In this document: positions 18,310 to 26,385 of the stretch, in pieces
Layout: every line of letters starts with the position of its first letter
How positions within the stretch are numbered: the stretch's first letter is position 1
Assembly: GCA_002786165.1 (NCBI GenBank)
Contig: PEQK01000010.1
Coordinates: 1 to 64,000 of the forward strand
Origin: Legionella sp.
GTDB taxonomy: Bacteria; Pseudomonadota; Gammaproteobacteria; Legionellales; Legionellaceae
Direction: 5' to 3'
Length of the DNA: 64,000 nt
The notes under the pieces: model-generated
Told to the model about the DNA's origin: nothing
What the model saw: the letters and a program-made list of their open reading frames with translations, nothing else
Databases searched by the model: none
Translations under genes and position numbers: made by a program

Positions 18310-19413
18310 TTATTTATTCAAATACTCCTTATTAAAGACTGCCCTAACACCTGCGGATTGTTTCAATATTTTCACTTTTTTCAAATACGCAATGAAATCT
18401 TGATAAGCCACCCATTTGGGCATGAGTGCACAAATTGAGGTGAAAAAGTGATAACGCAACCACCTAGGTAATAACGCCGGCAGCATATAAAACACAAAAA
18501 ATTTACAACGATTACGCAATAAAGGTAATGTTTTTAAAGCGGATAAAGCATTGTGTAGTGTGTCTTTATAAGAATTTAAAAAGGTCGAATAGGCCAGTAT
18601 TTTAGTCAATTCACCAAGACGTCCATCCACAAGCCGCCTCAAAATACCTGTTTGAATAGAGGGTTCAAATTCAGATAACACCGCTTGAGCCATGATCGTA
18701 TAATCAACAAACATCAAATCAATTCTTACCGAACCACATTGCAACAAATTGTAACGATTTTTTTCTACAATATAATTGGTCGAATAAGGCAAAAGGAGTA
18801 AAGATCGTTGTTTCGCAAGTAATTTAAATAGCCATACCAAATGCGGCCAAGGTGTATTGATACGTTGAATCAAGTCCCAACCTTCGTCCAATACAAGATC
18901 CAAAGCTGATTTGGCAAATATCAAGACACTCATTTTGCCTGCTAGAAAGAATCCATCATAATCCAACAAAATACGTTGATCCGTCATTAGATGTTCTTGA
19001 ATATCCGTCAAATAAACACGTTTTCCCGAAACATCATGTTCAGTTCCACCAATGATCACACCCGGCTGAAAACGATCTATATCAGTTAAAATTTTTGAAA
19101 TACATTCAGGGTGAATTTGATCATCATCCCCCAATAACCAAACATAGTCTCCACGAGCTTCCTTCAAAACAGTATAAAAGTTGGCATTTGCTCCCTTATT
19201 TTCGGATTGGCGGATATAACGCACAAACGGATAGCGATGGCTTATCTCACGCAAAAAATCTGGCGTTTCATCAGTAGAGGCGTTATCAGAAATAAACAGT
19301 TCTACTGACCCCTCCGGGACCTTTTGAATAGACTCAATAATCGATAGTACATTTTCTTTTAAAAATGCTGCTCTATTCCACGTCGGAATACTAATGGTAA
19401 GCTTCAAAGACAT
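18310..19413 (-). CDS. Glycosyltransferase family 2
   Basis: 367 residues. LTISIPTWNRAAFLKENVL starts the GT-A domain, FISDNASTDETPDFL binds the nucleotide, and WLLGDDDQIHP (about 95) supplies the acidic metal site. The C-terminal half is basic with hydrophobic helices and may attach to the membrane. The ATG at 19413 is preferred because an AGGA lies about ten bases upstream; an in-frame ATG at 19431 has none. It overlaps the flippase gene by about 23 bases. Confidence 0.82.
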   Translation of the reverse strand: MSLKLTISIPTWNRAAFLKENVLSIIESIQKVPEGSVELFISDNASTDETPDFLREISHRYPFVRYIRQSENKGANANFYTVLKEARGDYVWLLGDDDQIHPECISKILTDIDRFQPGVIIGGTEHDVSGKRVYLTDIQEHLMTDQRILLDYDGFFLAGKMSVLIFAKSALDLVLDEGWDLIQRINTPWPHLVWLFKLLAKQRSLLLLPYSTNYIVEKNRYNLLQCGSVRIDLMFVDYTIMAQAVLSEFEPSIQTGILRRLVDGRLGELTKILAYSTFLNSYKDTLHNALSALKTLPLLRNRCKFFVFYMLPALLPRWLRYHFFTSICALMPKWVAYQDFIAYLKKVKILKQSAGVRAVFNKEYLNK

Positions 19414-20794
19414 TTGATTTTTGTTCCTCATGAGAATGCGAATTACGTTTAAACCTCATCCATAACCATAGGGCACTCGGAAATCCATAACAGGCATTGA
19501 CCATCAAAATGCTCCAGCAAACGCCCAAACTGCCATATGTCACCACGCTAAACCACGCGCACAGGGTCACCAAACAGGCACCCACCACAGAAAGGGGCGT
19601 AAATAATTCTATTTTATGGGCCCGGATGTACAACGACAAAGCTCCAATAATATGCACAAATAAATAAGCTATCAACAATAAAGCTATTTCTTGCCAAGGC
19701 AAAAACCGCGCCATCACAGCATGACCTTGGCAAAGATATAACAAGAAACCTATGCCAAGCGCACCCAAGACAAAAATGCCAATCGATTGCCACAACGCTT
19801 TAAAAAACACTTTATCCAATTGCTGGTATTCAGCTCGTGCCACCAAATCCCCCATTTGCGGAGAACGCACTGTTACCCAGGTAATCGCGAATAGTCCTAA
19901 CATATTCATCACGGTCAAACACACGCCCATTTGTCCCGAGAGCACTGATCCATGATAATAAAAAATGAGCGGCGTAAAGATTTGGCCAATGAAATAACCT
20001 GAGATCCAAGTGATGGCAATCCGCCATTGCATGGGCCAAATTTCCTTCAACCAAGAAAAACCCTTAGGGTCAGCACAAGGTTTTAATAAAGTCAGTAATA
20101 GCTGTTTATGAGTCTTATACAGCCAATAACAGGTCATAGCGACCGTCAACCAAACATTCACGACTGATAAATATAATGCGTTCGTCAAGAAAAACACACA
20201 CCACGCCACACAATTGGCGATCATCAATAGTCTCCAACGTAAGCGATATACTTCTCGAATCCGCCCACTTCCTTCCAATAATGCTAAAATAGGAGACAAA
20301 CATAAATTAAGGGAAGTTCCTAGCACCAATAATATCCAGGGTAATAGCCAAACTGTAGCGGGACTATCTGCTTGTCGCAATCCAAAAAAGACCCACCCAA
20401 TAGGAATCATCAACGCCACAAAACTAATGGCAATTATCCCATATAACCGTAATCCTTTGCGGGCAAACATCAAAAAGATGTCACGATGTTCTGTCGCCCC
20501 TAAAAGCTTGCCCTGTTCACCCCAGGTCAACGATTTGAAATAATGAGGTGTGCATTGTAGCACCACAAAAGACAGGCCTAATTCAAAAAATATTTGTAAA
20601 TTTAATATGCTGTTAAACGTATAAAACAACCCTTGCTCTACAGGTTGTGTATAGCGCAAGATCAAAGCTAAAGTAAAAAATCCCGACAACGCTTGCCAAA
20701 TACGAGTACCTAACGCGTAGCGTAACACTCCATCGATATGACACAGTTGCGCAAAGGCTCTCATATATTGTTTTAGGGGGTTCGTTCTAAACAT
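19391..20794 (-). CDS. Wzx-like polysaccharide flippase (MOP superfamily)
   Basis: 467 residues with about twelve hydrophobic segments over the whole length, the profile of Wzx/O-unit flippases. It begins with a basic stretch followed by GTRIWQALSGFFTLALILRY, similar to family starts, and ends in a charged cytoplasmic tail. Wzx proteins move undecaprenyl-linked oligosaccharides to the periplasm. Since a Wzm/Wzt exporter is also encoded (3887-5422), this one may serve a different glycan or a side-branch. Assigned from topology; no single diagnostic motif was seen. Confidence 0.65.
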   Translation of the reverse strand: MFRTNPLKQYMRAFAQLCHIDGVLRYALGTRIWQALSGFFTLALILRYTQPVEQGLFYTFNSILNLQIFFELGLSFVVLQCTPHYFKSLTWGEQGKLLGATEHRDIFLMFARKGLRLYGIIAISFVALMIPIGWVFFGLRQADSPATVWLLPWILLVLGTSLNLCLSPILALLEGSGRIREVYRLRWRLLMIANCVAWCVFFLTNALYLSVVNVWLTVAMTCYWLYKTHKQLLLTLLKPCADPKGFSWLKEIWPMQWRIAITWISGYFIGQIFTPLIFYYHGSVLSGQMGVCLTVMNMLGLFAITWVTVRSPQMGDLVARAEYQQLDKVFFKALWQSIGIFVLGALGIGFLLYLCQGHAVMARFLPWQEIALLLIAYLFVHIIGALSLYIRAHKIELFTPLSVVGACLVTLCAWFSVVTYGSLGVCWSILMVNACYGFPSALWLWMRFKRNSHSHEEQKSNVFEAYH

Positions 20795-20802
20795 GTGAGC
20801 AA

Positions 20803-21816
20803 CTACAATCTGGAGCGGTCATATTGTAATTCCTTCCACTCTTTCTTTTTGAGATAAAAATACAAACGTCGCAATCCACGCGCCAATCGGGAGGGGAAAC
20901 AAGCATACAATAGGATCAAAGCCACGAGCCTTAGTCTCCAACCTATTCCCAACATCAATAACTCCATCAAGTAATATCCTTGAGAAATACCTTGAGCTTT
21001 GGCGTTTAATGCAACTTTTAATAGCCAGAAAAACTCTAAAAAAGCACCTTTCTTTGGGCGAACCATATATCGCACAATTTCAGCAATAAACATTTTTCTA
21101 TGATGCTTTTCTTTTAAAAAACGAGCGGTTTGAAACCAAGTCACATACCATTCCAAATCGCCTAAAAAATATCCCGGCTCTTGACTAGGGGTATGCGTAA
21201 TAACCGCGTCCTTTAAACTATAGACACTGAGAGGCCGTTCTTGAAATGCCCTCATATAAGGCACCAAATGCGGGTAAGCATAGCAAATATTTTGATAAGC
21301 CCAATTCAAATGCGCGGTCATGAGATCACGACGTGCGATAGTGGCAGAAATCATACTTAGGCTGGCAAAGAAAAAAGATTCATGTTGCATGATAATATTG
21401 GCATCAGCCGTCGTATCAGCAAATTTCTCTGACACCAACCACCCCAAACGAATGATATCTGCCTTTTGCGCTATCAAAGCTTCAATTAAGGGTTGGATAT
21501 ACTCTAAATGCCATACATCATCATCCCCGATCACCCAAGCATAGACTGAATTGGTCAATTCTAAGGCTCGTAATATATTGGCATTACCACCAATATTGTA
21601 AACATTGCGATGGTAACGTAATCCGGGCCATTGCCGCTGCCAAGTTGCAACAATTTCTGCCGTATCATCGGTGGAGCAATTGTCCAAAACATGGCAAATC
21701 ATGTGCTTATCATTGAGCGCTGCAAAAGCAGCTAACGTTTGATCGAGTTGAGGTGCACGATTGTAAGTAATAATGACAGGTTCACATAGATCATTAGGCC
21801 AAACTAAGTCATTCAA
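20803..21816 (-). CDS. Glycosyltransferase family 2
   Basis: 337 residues. PVIITYNRAPQLDQTL (about 13-28), VLDNCSTDDTAEIV and AWVIGDDDVWHLEYI give a GT-A domain with a DDD metal site. Residues from about 270 form one hydrophobic helix (LMLGIGWRLRLVALILLYACF) and a basic tail, suggesting membrane attachment. It is related in layout to the 18310-19413 protein. It overlaps gtrB by 8 bases and precedes the flippase by 8 bases. Confidence 0.8.
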   Translation of the reverse strand: MNDLVWPNDLCEPVIITYNRAPQLDQTLAAFAALNDKHMICHVLDNCSTDDTAEIVATWQRQWPGLRYHRNVYNIGGNANILRALELTNSVYAWVIGDDDVWHLEYIQPLIEALIAQKADIIRLGWLVSEKFADTTADANIIMQHESFFFASLSMISATIARRDLMTAHLNWAYQNICYAYPHLVPYMRAFQERPLSVYSLKDAVITHTPSQEPGYFLGDLEWYVTWFQTARFLKEKHHRKMFIAEIVRYMVRPKKGAFLEFFWLLKVALNAKAQGISQGYYLMELLMLGIGWRLRLVALILLYACFPSRLARGLRRLYFYLKKKEWKELQYDRSRL

Positions 21817-22741
21817 AATTCACTCGTTCCTTTTCAAACACAAGTGGTCTATTTTGCACTTGAGTGTGAATAGATACAACATATTCTCCCAAAATTCCGA
21901 TAAAAAACAATAAAATAGAACAAAAGAAAAATAACCCAATCAAAATTGGTGCCACGCCTAAGCTAAATTTCTGCCAAAACAATAACTTTAAAACAAGAAA
22001 CACCATCGATAAAATAAAACTCACGATGGATAAAGAAAATCCTGCAAAAATTGCCAAACGAATAGGAATTTTTGAGTGGTTGGTGATGCCAAGGACCGCC
22101 ATATCATACAAAGAGTAAAAGTTATTTTTACTCAAACCACGCATACGCGGTGGCTGGGTATAGGATAATGTTTTCACCGGATATCCAATTTCACAAATCA
22201 ATCCACGAAAATAAGGATAGGGATCGTTGATTTGTCTCAAAGCATCCATGACCACTTTGTCATACAACCCAAAACCGGTGAAGTTTTTTACCAATCTAAT
22301 ATTGGCAATTTTAGTCACTAAATTATAATAAAAACGACGAATGGCTTTTAAAATAAAGGTTTCATGAGTTTGAGCTTTCACGCCAATCACCACTTTATGA
22401 CCCGCTTCCCACTCTCTGAGAAAATCTACAATCATTTCAGGGGGATCTTGCAAATCAGCCACAATAGAAATCACCGCATCGCCCTTGGCTTGTAATAAAC
22501 CATGTATAGGCGAGCGAATATGGCCAAAATTACGCACATTCACAATAAGTTTCACATGTTTATCTGTTGTTGCAATGTTTTTTAAAATTGCAACGGTATC
22601 ATCTTCAGAGTTGTTATCAATAAAAAGGTGTTCGTATTCATATTGTGGCAAACCGTCAAACACAGCTTTTACTTGACGATACACTTCAGCGATACAGGAC
22701 TCTTCATTATAACAAGCTGTTACGATACTGATAAATGCCAT
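21809..22741 (-). CDS. gtrB: GtrB-like bactoprenol glycosyltransferase
   Basis: 310 residues. A GT2 domain of the DPM1/GtrB type (ISIVTACYNEESCI, FIDNNSEDDT, VSIVADLQDPPEMI) is followed by two membrane segments (about 227-260 and 267-295) and the characteristic ending GILGEYVVSIHTQVQNRPL. Such enzymes load a hexose, usually glucose, onto undecaprenyl phosphate. The gtrA-like gene lies 73 bases upstream, the order known from serotype-conversion modules. A second member of this family lies at 35199-36122. Confidence 0.85.
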   Translation of the reverse strand: MAFISIVTACYNEESCIAEVYRQVKAVFDGLPQYEYEHLFIDNNSEDDTVAILKNIATTDKHVKLIVNVRNFGHIRSPIHGLLQAKGDAVISIVADLQDPPEMIVDFLREWEAGHKVVIGVKAQTHETFILKAIRRFYYNLVTKIANIRLVKNFTGFGLYDKVVMDALRQINDPYPYFRGLICEIGYPVKTLSYTQPPRMRGLSKNNFYSLYDMAVLGITNHSKIPIRLAIFAGFSLSIVSFILSMVFLVLKLLFWQKFSLGVAPILIGLFFFCSILLFFIGILGEYVVSIHTQVQNRPLVFEKERVNFE

Positions 22742-22814
22742 GCTAGGTCGTACTCCCTGAAAACTCTTGTGCGTGATAAATGGGTCCGTGATTCAATAGT
22801 TCAGCGCTTCCCAG

Positions 22815-23258
22815 CTAAGCCAGTGAGTTGTCTTTTTTGGGCAGAAACACAATTTTGTCATACCAAAAAAAACTACCGATGATCACCAAAACACTCAGAC
22901 TGAATTGAATCACAACTGGGTTAACATGCGTAGATTGCACTAAAATTGGGATGATAGTTATCATAACAAGAAAGTAAGAGATATGATAAAACACAAATTT
23001 ACTCATTTCTGACGTATTATAACCTTTCGTTCGAAAGACGAAATATTTATTGGTGATATAAGAATTCATAACGTTTGTAATATGACAACCCGCCAGCATC
23101 AATACATAATGTGAACGGTAAGCAGCAAAAATCCAGTAGATAGTAGGAAAAAGACTCAAACCTAATAAAGTATTAAATCCCCCTACCAGTAGAAACCTTA
23201 TAACCTTGGGCTCAATCGCTCCGAGTCTAGTCTTTAACCAACTAATACCTATTGTCAT
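22815..23258 (-). CDS. gtrA: GtrA-like membrane protein
   Basis: 147 residues, four membrane segments, with the family signature near the start (IRFLLVGGFNTLLGLSLF, about 20-37) and NSYITNKYFVFRTK in the middle. GtrA proteins are thought to flip undecaprenyl-phosphate-linked glucose to the periplasmic side for a GT-C transferase. Its neighbours support this: gtrB directly downstream, and large polytopic proteins further upstream in the same orientation that could be the acceptor-specific transferase. Confidence 0.85.
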   Translation of the reverse strand: MTIGISWLKTRLGAIEPKVIRFLLVGGFNTLLGLSLFPTIYWIFAAYRSHYVLMLAGCHITNVMNSYITNKYFVFRTKGYNTSEMSKFVFYHISYFLVMITIIPILVQSTHVNPVVIQFSLSVLVIIGSFFWYDKIVFLPKKDNSLA

Positions 23259-23320
23259 TTTATACTCAAAAAATCCAAGTCATACGTTTTAACCTACAAC
23301 CAGTATTTGTTATCACTTGC

Positions 23321-23343
23321 ATCCCGCGGTTTGTCCGCGGGAT
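23321..23343. other. GC-rich hairpin between HpcH/HpaI and gtrA genes
   Basis: ATCCCGCGG (23321-23329) and CCGCGGGAT (23335-23343) pair perfectly over nine bases around TTTGT. It stands out in AT-rich DNA and lies 30 bases beyond the stop of the leftward aldolase gene. No T run follows, so it could be a pause or processing structure rather than a classical terminator. Confidence 0.5.
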
Positions 23344-23372
23344 CTGGCCATGACTAATAAAATCTAAAGCTA

Positions 23373-24191
23373 TTATGCCACAACAGAAACGTTTTCTATT
23401 TTTTCCATAGAAACTTTATAACGCTCTTGCATCATTTGAATACGATCTTCGTCTTCACGTGCAATCACACCATAATAATTTCTTTTGTTTTTTAGCCACA
23501 TAATTTCAAATTGAACTGCTTTAATAAAGGCCATTTCACTGTTTTGAATGGCTTCAGGACAACTGAAAATCACTTTTCTAGTTTCAAAGCGATCCAAATG
23601 ATTTGCTGGAAATGCTTTAAAGAATGGAATGGAGTCCACAGACACGCCGCCACCTACAACAACCGTCAAATCATGATCTTTAGCTCTTTTAGCCAAATCA
23701 ATAGATAGATCCAAAACAGTTTGCGAGTTCACTTGATTACGAGCAAGCCCCATTGAGCCAACCATGTCTACTCGTCCGATCACGATACCATTAAGGTATT
23801 TAATCTCAGGAATAGCCAACATGTCCTTAAAATTTTGATACGCTACAAATGTCTCAACATTTACCAACAATTCTACTTGATCAAGATTTTCGCCGTATAC
23901 TAATTGCGCTGCACGAATAAATTTTTGTAAAGCGTAGGGCGTTTCAACCATAGGGGCAATAATACGTTGCGCACCGAGACTGATCGCATCAAACATATCT
24001 TTAAGCGCTTCACAACCACCAATTTTGATGTTTAAACCTAAGCCAGGAATTGCTGAAGTCACATCTTTCAAACGCATGGCTTCTTCCATCCGTGTGCCTT
24101 CTGCTTCAAATTCAGCTTTAATGCCGCTCACATGATGCTGTTGCTTTAAATCCAGCAACAACTCGGTCATCTGCAACTCCAGTTTGTTCAT
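23373..24191 (-). CDS. HpcH/HpaI-family aldolase or lyase
   Basis: 272 residues resembling HpcH/HpaI aldolases and citrate lyase beta subunits: KAEFEAEGTRMEEAMRL near the start, GLGLNIKIGGCEA (about 50-62), AQRIIAPMVETPYAL with the conserved Arg and Glu, and VLLVNVET-type and GIVIGRVDMVGSMGL strands. The family makes or breaks C-C bonds of pyruvate, acetyl-CoA or hydroxyacyl-CoA compounds using a divalent metal. Within this locus it may supply or process a small carbon unit for a sugar substituent; the substrate is unknown. It lies alone between two intergenic regions. Confidence 0.75.
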   Translation of the reverse strand: MNKLELQMTELLLDLKQQHHVSGIKAEFEAEGTRMEEAMRLKDVTSAIPGLGLNIKIGGCEALKDMFDAISLGAQRIIAPMVETPYALQKFIRAAQLVYGENLDQVELLVNVETFVAYQNFKDMLAIPEIKYLNGIVIGRVDMVGSMGLARNQVNSQTVLDLSIDLAKRAKDHDLTVVVGGGVSVDSIPFFKAFPANHLDRFETRKVIFSCPEAIQNSEMAFIKAVQFEIMWLKNKRNYYGVIAREDEDRIQMMQERYKVSMEKIENVSVVA

Positions 24192-24535
24192 TGTCTTTTC
24201 CCCTTCGTATCGAGAATTTATATCTTGAATTCATGTCATTAATAATTACTCTACCCTCAAAATTGATTTTATAATGGGCAGCAGCCAACCGATATGGTAA
24301 ATGGTTATCTTATTGGGAACAAGAGTAAATTGCTTTATTTTTGTGAAACCCTAAAGACATAAATCGATAACATTGCAAACAATTGAACGTTTTAGCATAA
24401 AATATTAATAAACACGTATCTCAGTCTAAACTGACTAGAAACATAGCAGTGCATTTTAAGCAAAGAAGCGTCTCTTCAACAAATGAAGGTTTTCAATTAA
24501 GCGTAACAGTTAAATTCTTTAAAAATGCAAAAATA
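24192..24535. other. Intergenic region, no gene seen
   Basis: 344 AT-rich bases upstream of the leftward aldolase gene and downstream of the acyltransferase gene. A TATAAA hexamer occurs at about 24270 on the leftward strand, without a good -35 box at normal spacing. A small TCAGT/ACTGA hairpin lies near 24422. Nothing else was recognised. Confidence 0.35.
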
Positions 24536-25252
24536 CTAAAGAGATGCTTGTCCTCTATCAGTTGGCTCATATAATGCTTCATAGCCAGGCCTAACTTTAC
24601 TTAATCGCGCAGGATTACCAACAACAATTGCACCCGGGGGAACATCTTTAGTAACAACACTTCCCATCCCAATCAAAGAGCCCTGACCGATAATCAACGG
24701 TTTGTTTTTTGTGCCCTGTTTCAACACCGCACCAGTCCCAATGTATACATCATCATGTATAATTGTATTACCATTGATACAAACTCGAGGAGCCAACGTA
24801 ACATAATCACCAATCATACAATCATGCGCAACATACGAATAAATATTTGCATGAAATTGAGTGCCTATAATAATATTGGAAGTTAATGTTACAAAATCAC
24901 ATAAAATAGCGCCAGAACCTATTGTAACGTAATCCATCACACGTACACTTCTAGCATGTAACGAAGAAAGATCTAGCCCAGCTAGCAAACATCTTTGCTC
25001 AATTTTTCGACGAAAAAACGAATCGCTAATTCCAATAATAACCTTATAATTACGATATGAAGTATTTAAATCGTCGAATGATATCACTTTAACATCATTA
25101 ATGTGACAACCAATTTCATCGGAATTGTCCGACACAAAAACAACGTAATTTGAAATCAAATCCGTATAAGGGTGTAATACATCTTTTATAAGCGGCAATA
25201 TTTCTCGACCAAATCCACCACAGCCATAAATGGCATATTTTTTTTCAATCAC
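24536..25252 (-). CDS. NeuD/PglD-like sugar O- or N-acyltransferase
   Basis: 238 residues. The N-terminal domain has the small Rossmann-like start KKYAIYGCGGFGREIL (residues 4-19) typical of NeuD/PglD; from about residue 105 there is a left-handed beta helix made of hexapeptide repeats (VTIGSGAILCDFVTL, IIGTQFHANIYSYVAHD, containing the catalytic His) and it closes with VTKDVPPGAIVVGNPAR. PglD acetylates a UDP-4-amino sugar from acetyl-CoA. A matching substrate would be the 4-amino sugar from the VioA-like gene at 34010, or another acyl-CoA could be used. It follows the hydroxyacyl-CoA dehydrogenase by 9 bases. Confidence 0.82.
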   Translation of the reverse strand: MIEKKYAIYGCGGFGREILPLIKDVLHPYTDLISNYVVFVSDNSDEIGCHINDVKVISFDDLNTSYRNYKVIIGISDSFFRRKIEQRCLLAGLDLSSLHARSVRVMDYVTIGSGAILCDFVTLTSNIIIGTQFHANIYSYVAHDCMIGDYVTLAPRVCINGNTIIHDDVYIGTGAVLKQGTKNKPLIIGQGSLIGMGSVVTKDVPPGAIVVGNPARLSKVRPGYEALYEPTDRGQASL

Positions 25253-25261
25253 TTTTTCATC

Positions 25262-26119
25262 CTAATATTGATAAAATCCCTTTTGTGTTTTTCGGCCTAA
25301 TAGATTTCCTCGTACTATTTTTCGCAATAATGGGTGCGCCCTATATTTAGGATCTCCTGTTTCACAATGTAGTGTGTCCATAATTGATAAAACAACATCG
25401 TTCCCTATCAAATCAGCGAGAGCGAAAGGACCTATGCGATGATTGGCTCCTAAACACATGGCTTTATCAATTTCTTGCTCCGAAGCTATGCCTTCAGCGA
25501 GCAAACAAATCGCTTCATTAATCATAGGAATTAATATCCTATTGACAATAAAACCGGGTGATTCTTTCACTAGCACGGACTCTTTTTGTAATTGCTTTAC
25601 AAAAGACGTAGTCCACTCAACTGTCTTCTGCGAAGTAAAAAGACCTAAAATAATTTCAGTTAATTTCATAATAGGAGCAGGATTAAAAAAGTGTATACCT
25701 ACAACGTTTTCAGGATAGGGGACCAAACGTGCTAATTCGGTTATTGATAAAGATGATGTATTAGAGGCTAAGATTGTTTCTGGTTTGAGGGAAGAAGCTA
25801 AACTTTCAAAAATTTCTTGCTTAATTAAAATGTCCTCACTCACTGCTTCAATAATACATTGCGCGCTAGAAACTTCTTCATAGTCGTGTAGTGATCTAAT
25901 TTTTTTAGAAAAAATATGTATCTGCTCAGGTTTAAAAACACCCTTTTGAATTAATTTATTCCATTGCTCGTTTATACTTAATTTTGCTTGGTTAACTCGT
26001 TCTATAGTTCGACCTTTCCATAAAACAAAAGATACTACTTCAGATTGCGCTAGCATCTGAACAATCCCCCTACCCATAGTTCCAGTACCTACGACACATA
26101 TAACAAAATTACAAGACAC
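25262..26119 (-). CDS. hbd: 3-hydroxyacyl-CoA (3-hydroxybutyryl-CoA) dehydrogenase
   Basis: 285 residues, the size of stand-alone Hbd/PaaH enzymes. NAD binding is at VVGTGTMGRGIVQML (9-23), the catalytic His occurs in GIHFFNPAPIMKLTEII (about 141-157) with Glu in IIEAVSED, and PGFIVNRILIPMINEA starts the C-terminal helical domain. It interconverts 3-hydroxybutyryl-CoA and acetoacetyl-CoA. Its position 9 bases before a NeuD/PglD-like acyltransferase suggests that it makes a 3-hydroxyacyl-CoA donor for an N-acyl sugar; this is inference. Start is GTG at 26119. Confidence 0.88.
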   Translation of the reverse strand: MSCNFVICVVGTGTMGRGIVQMLAQSEVVSFVLWKGRTIERVNQAKLSINEQWNKLIQKGVFKPEQIHIFSKKIRSLHDYEEVSSAQCIIEAVSEDILIKQEIFESLASSLKPETILASNTSSLSITELARLVPYPENVVGIHFFNPAPIMKLTEIILGLFTSQKTVEWTTSFVKQLQKESVLVKESPGFIVNRILIPMINEAICLLAEGIASEQEIDKAMCLGANHRIGPFALADLIGNDVVLSIMDTLHCETGDPKYRAHPLLRKIVRGNLLGRKTQKGFYQY

Positions 26120-26231
26120 AACATATCCGTATGCTATTAAAAATATTCGTTAAATTAACATACCACTCTCAAAAAAACCATCAATTTTGACCTATAAGGC
26201 AGTATGATGAATATTTAAATGACCAATTGAT

Positions 26232-26252
26232 TCATAAAAAACATTTTTATGA
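26232..26252. other. AT-only hairpin in intergenic region
   Basis: TCATAAAAA and TTTTTATGA pair over nine bases around ACA, in the 266-base gap between hbd and the large membrane-protein gene. On either strand the stem itself supplies a T run, but stability is low. Confidence 0.3.
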
Positions 26253-26385
26253 GCAACATAGTCAGTCACCGAACAGAACATGATGTTTTTGGGATCTGAA
26301 AATAATACTCTGCTGTCTCAGGCATTAAATTCAGAATCATTTGGTATTTTCAAATAGAATGAGGGGCTTGAGATCATTCTTCACT

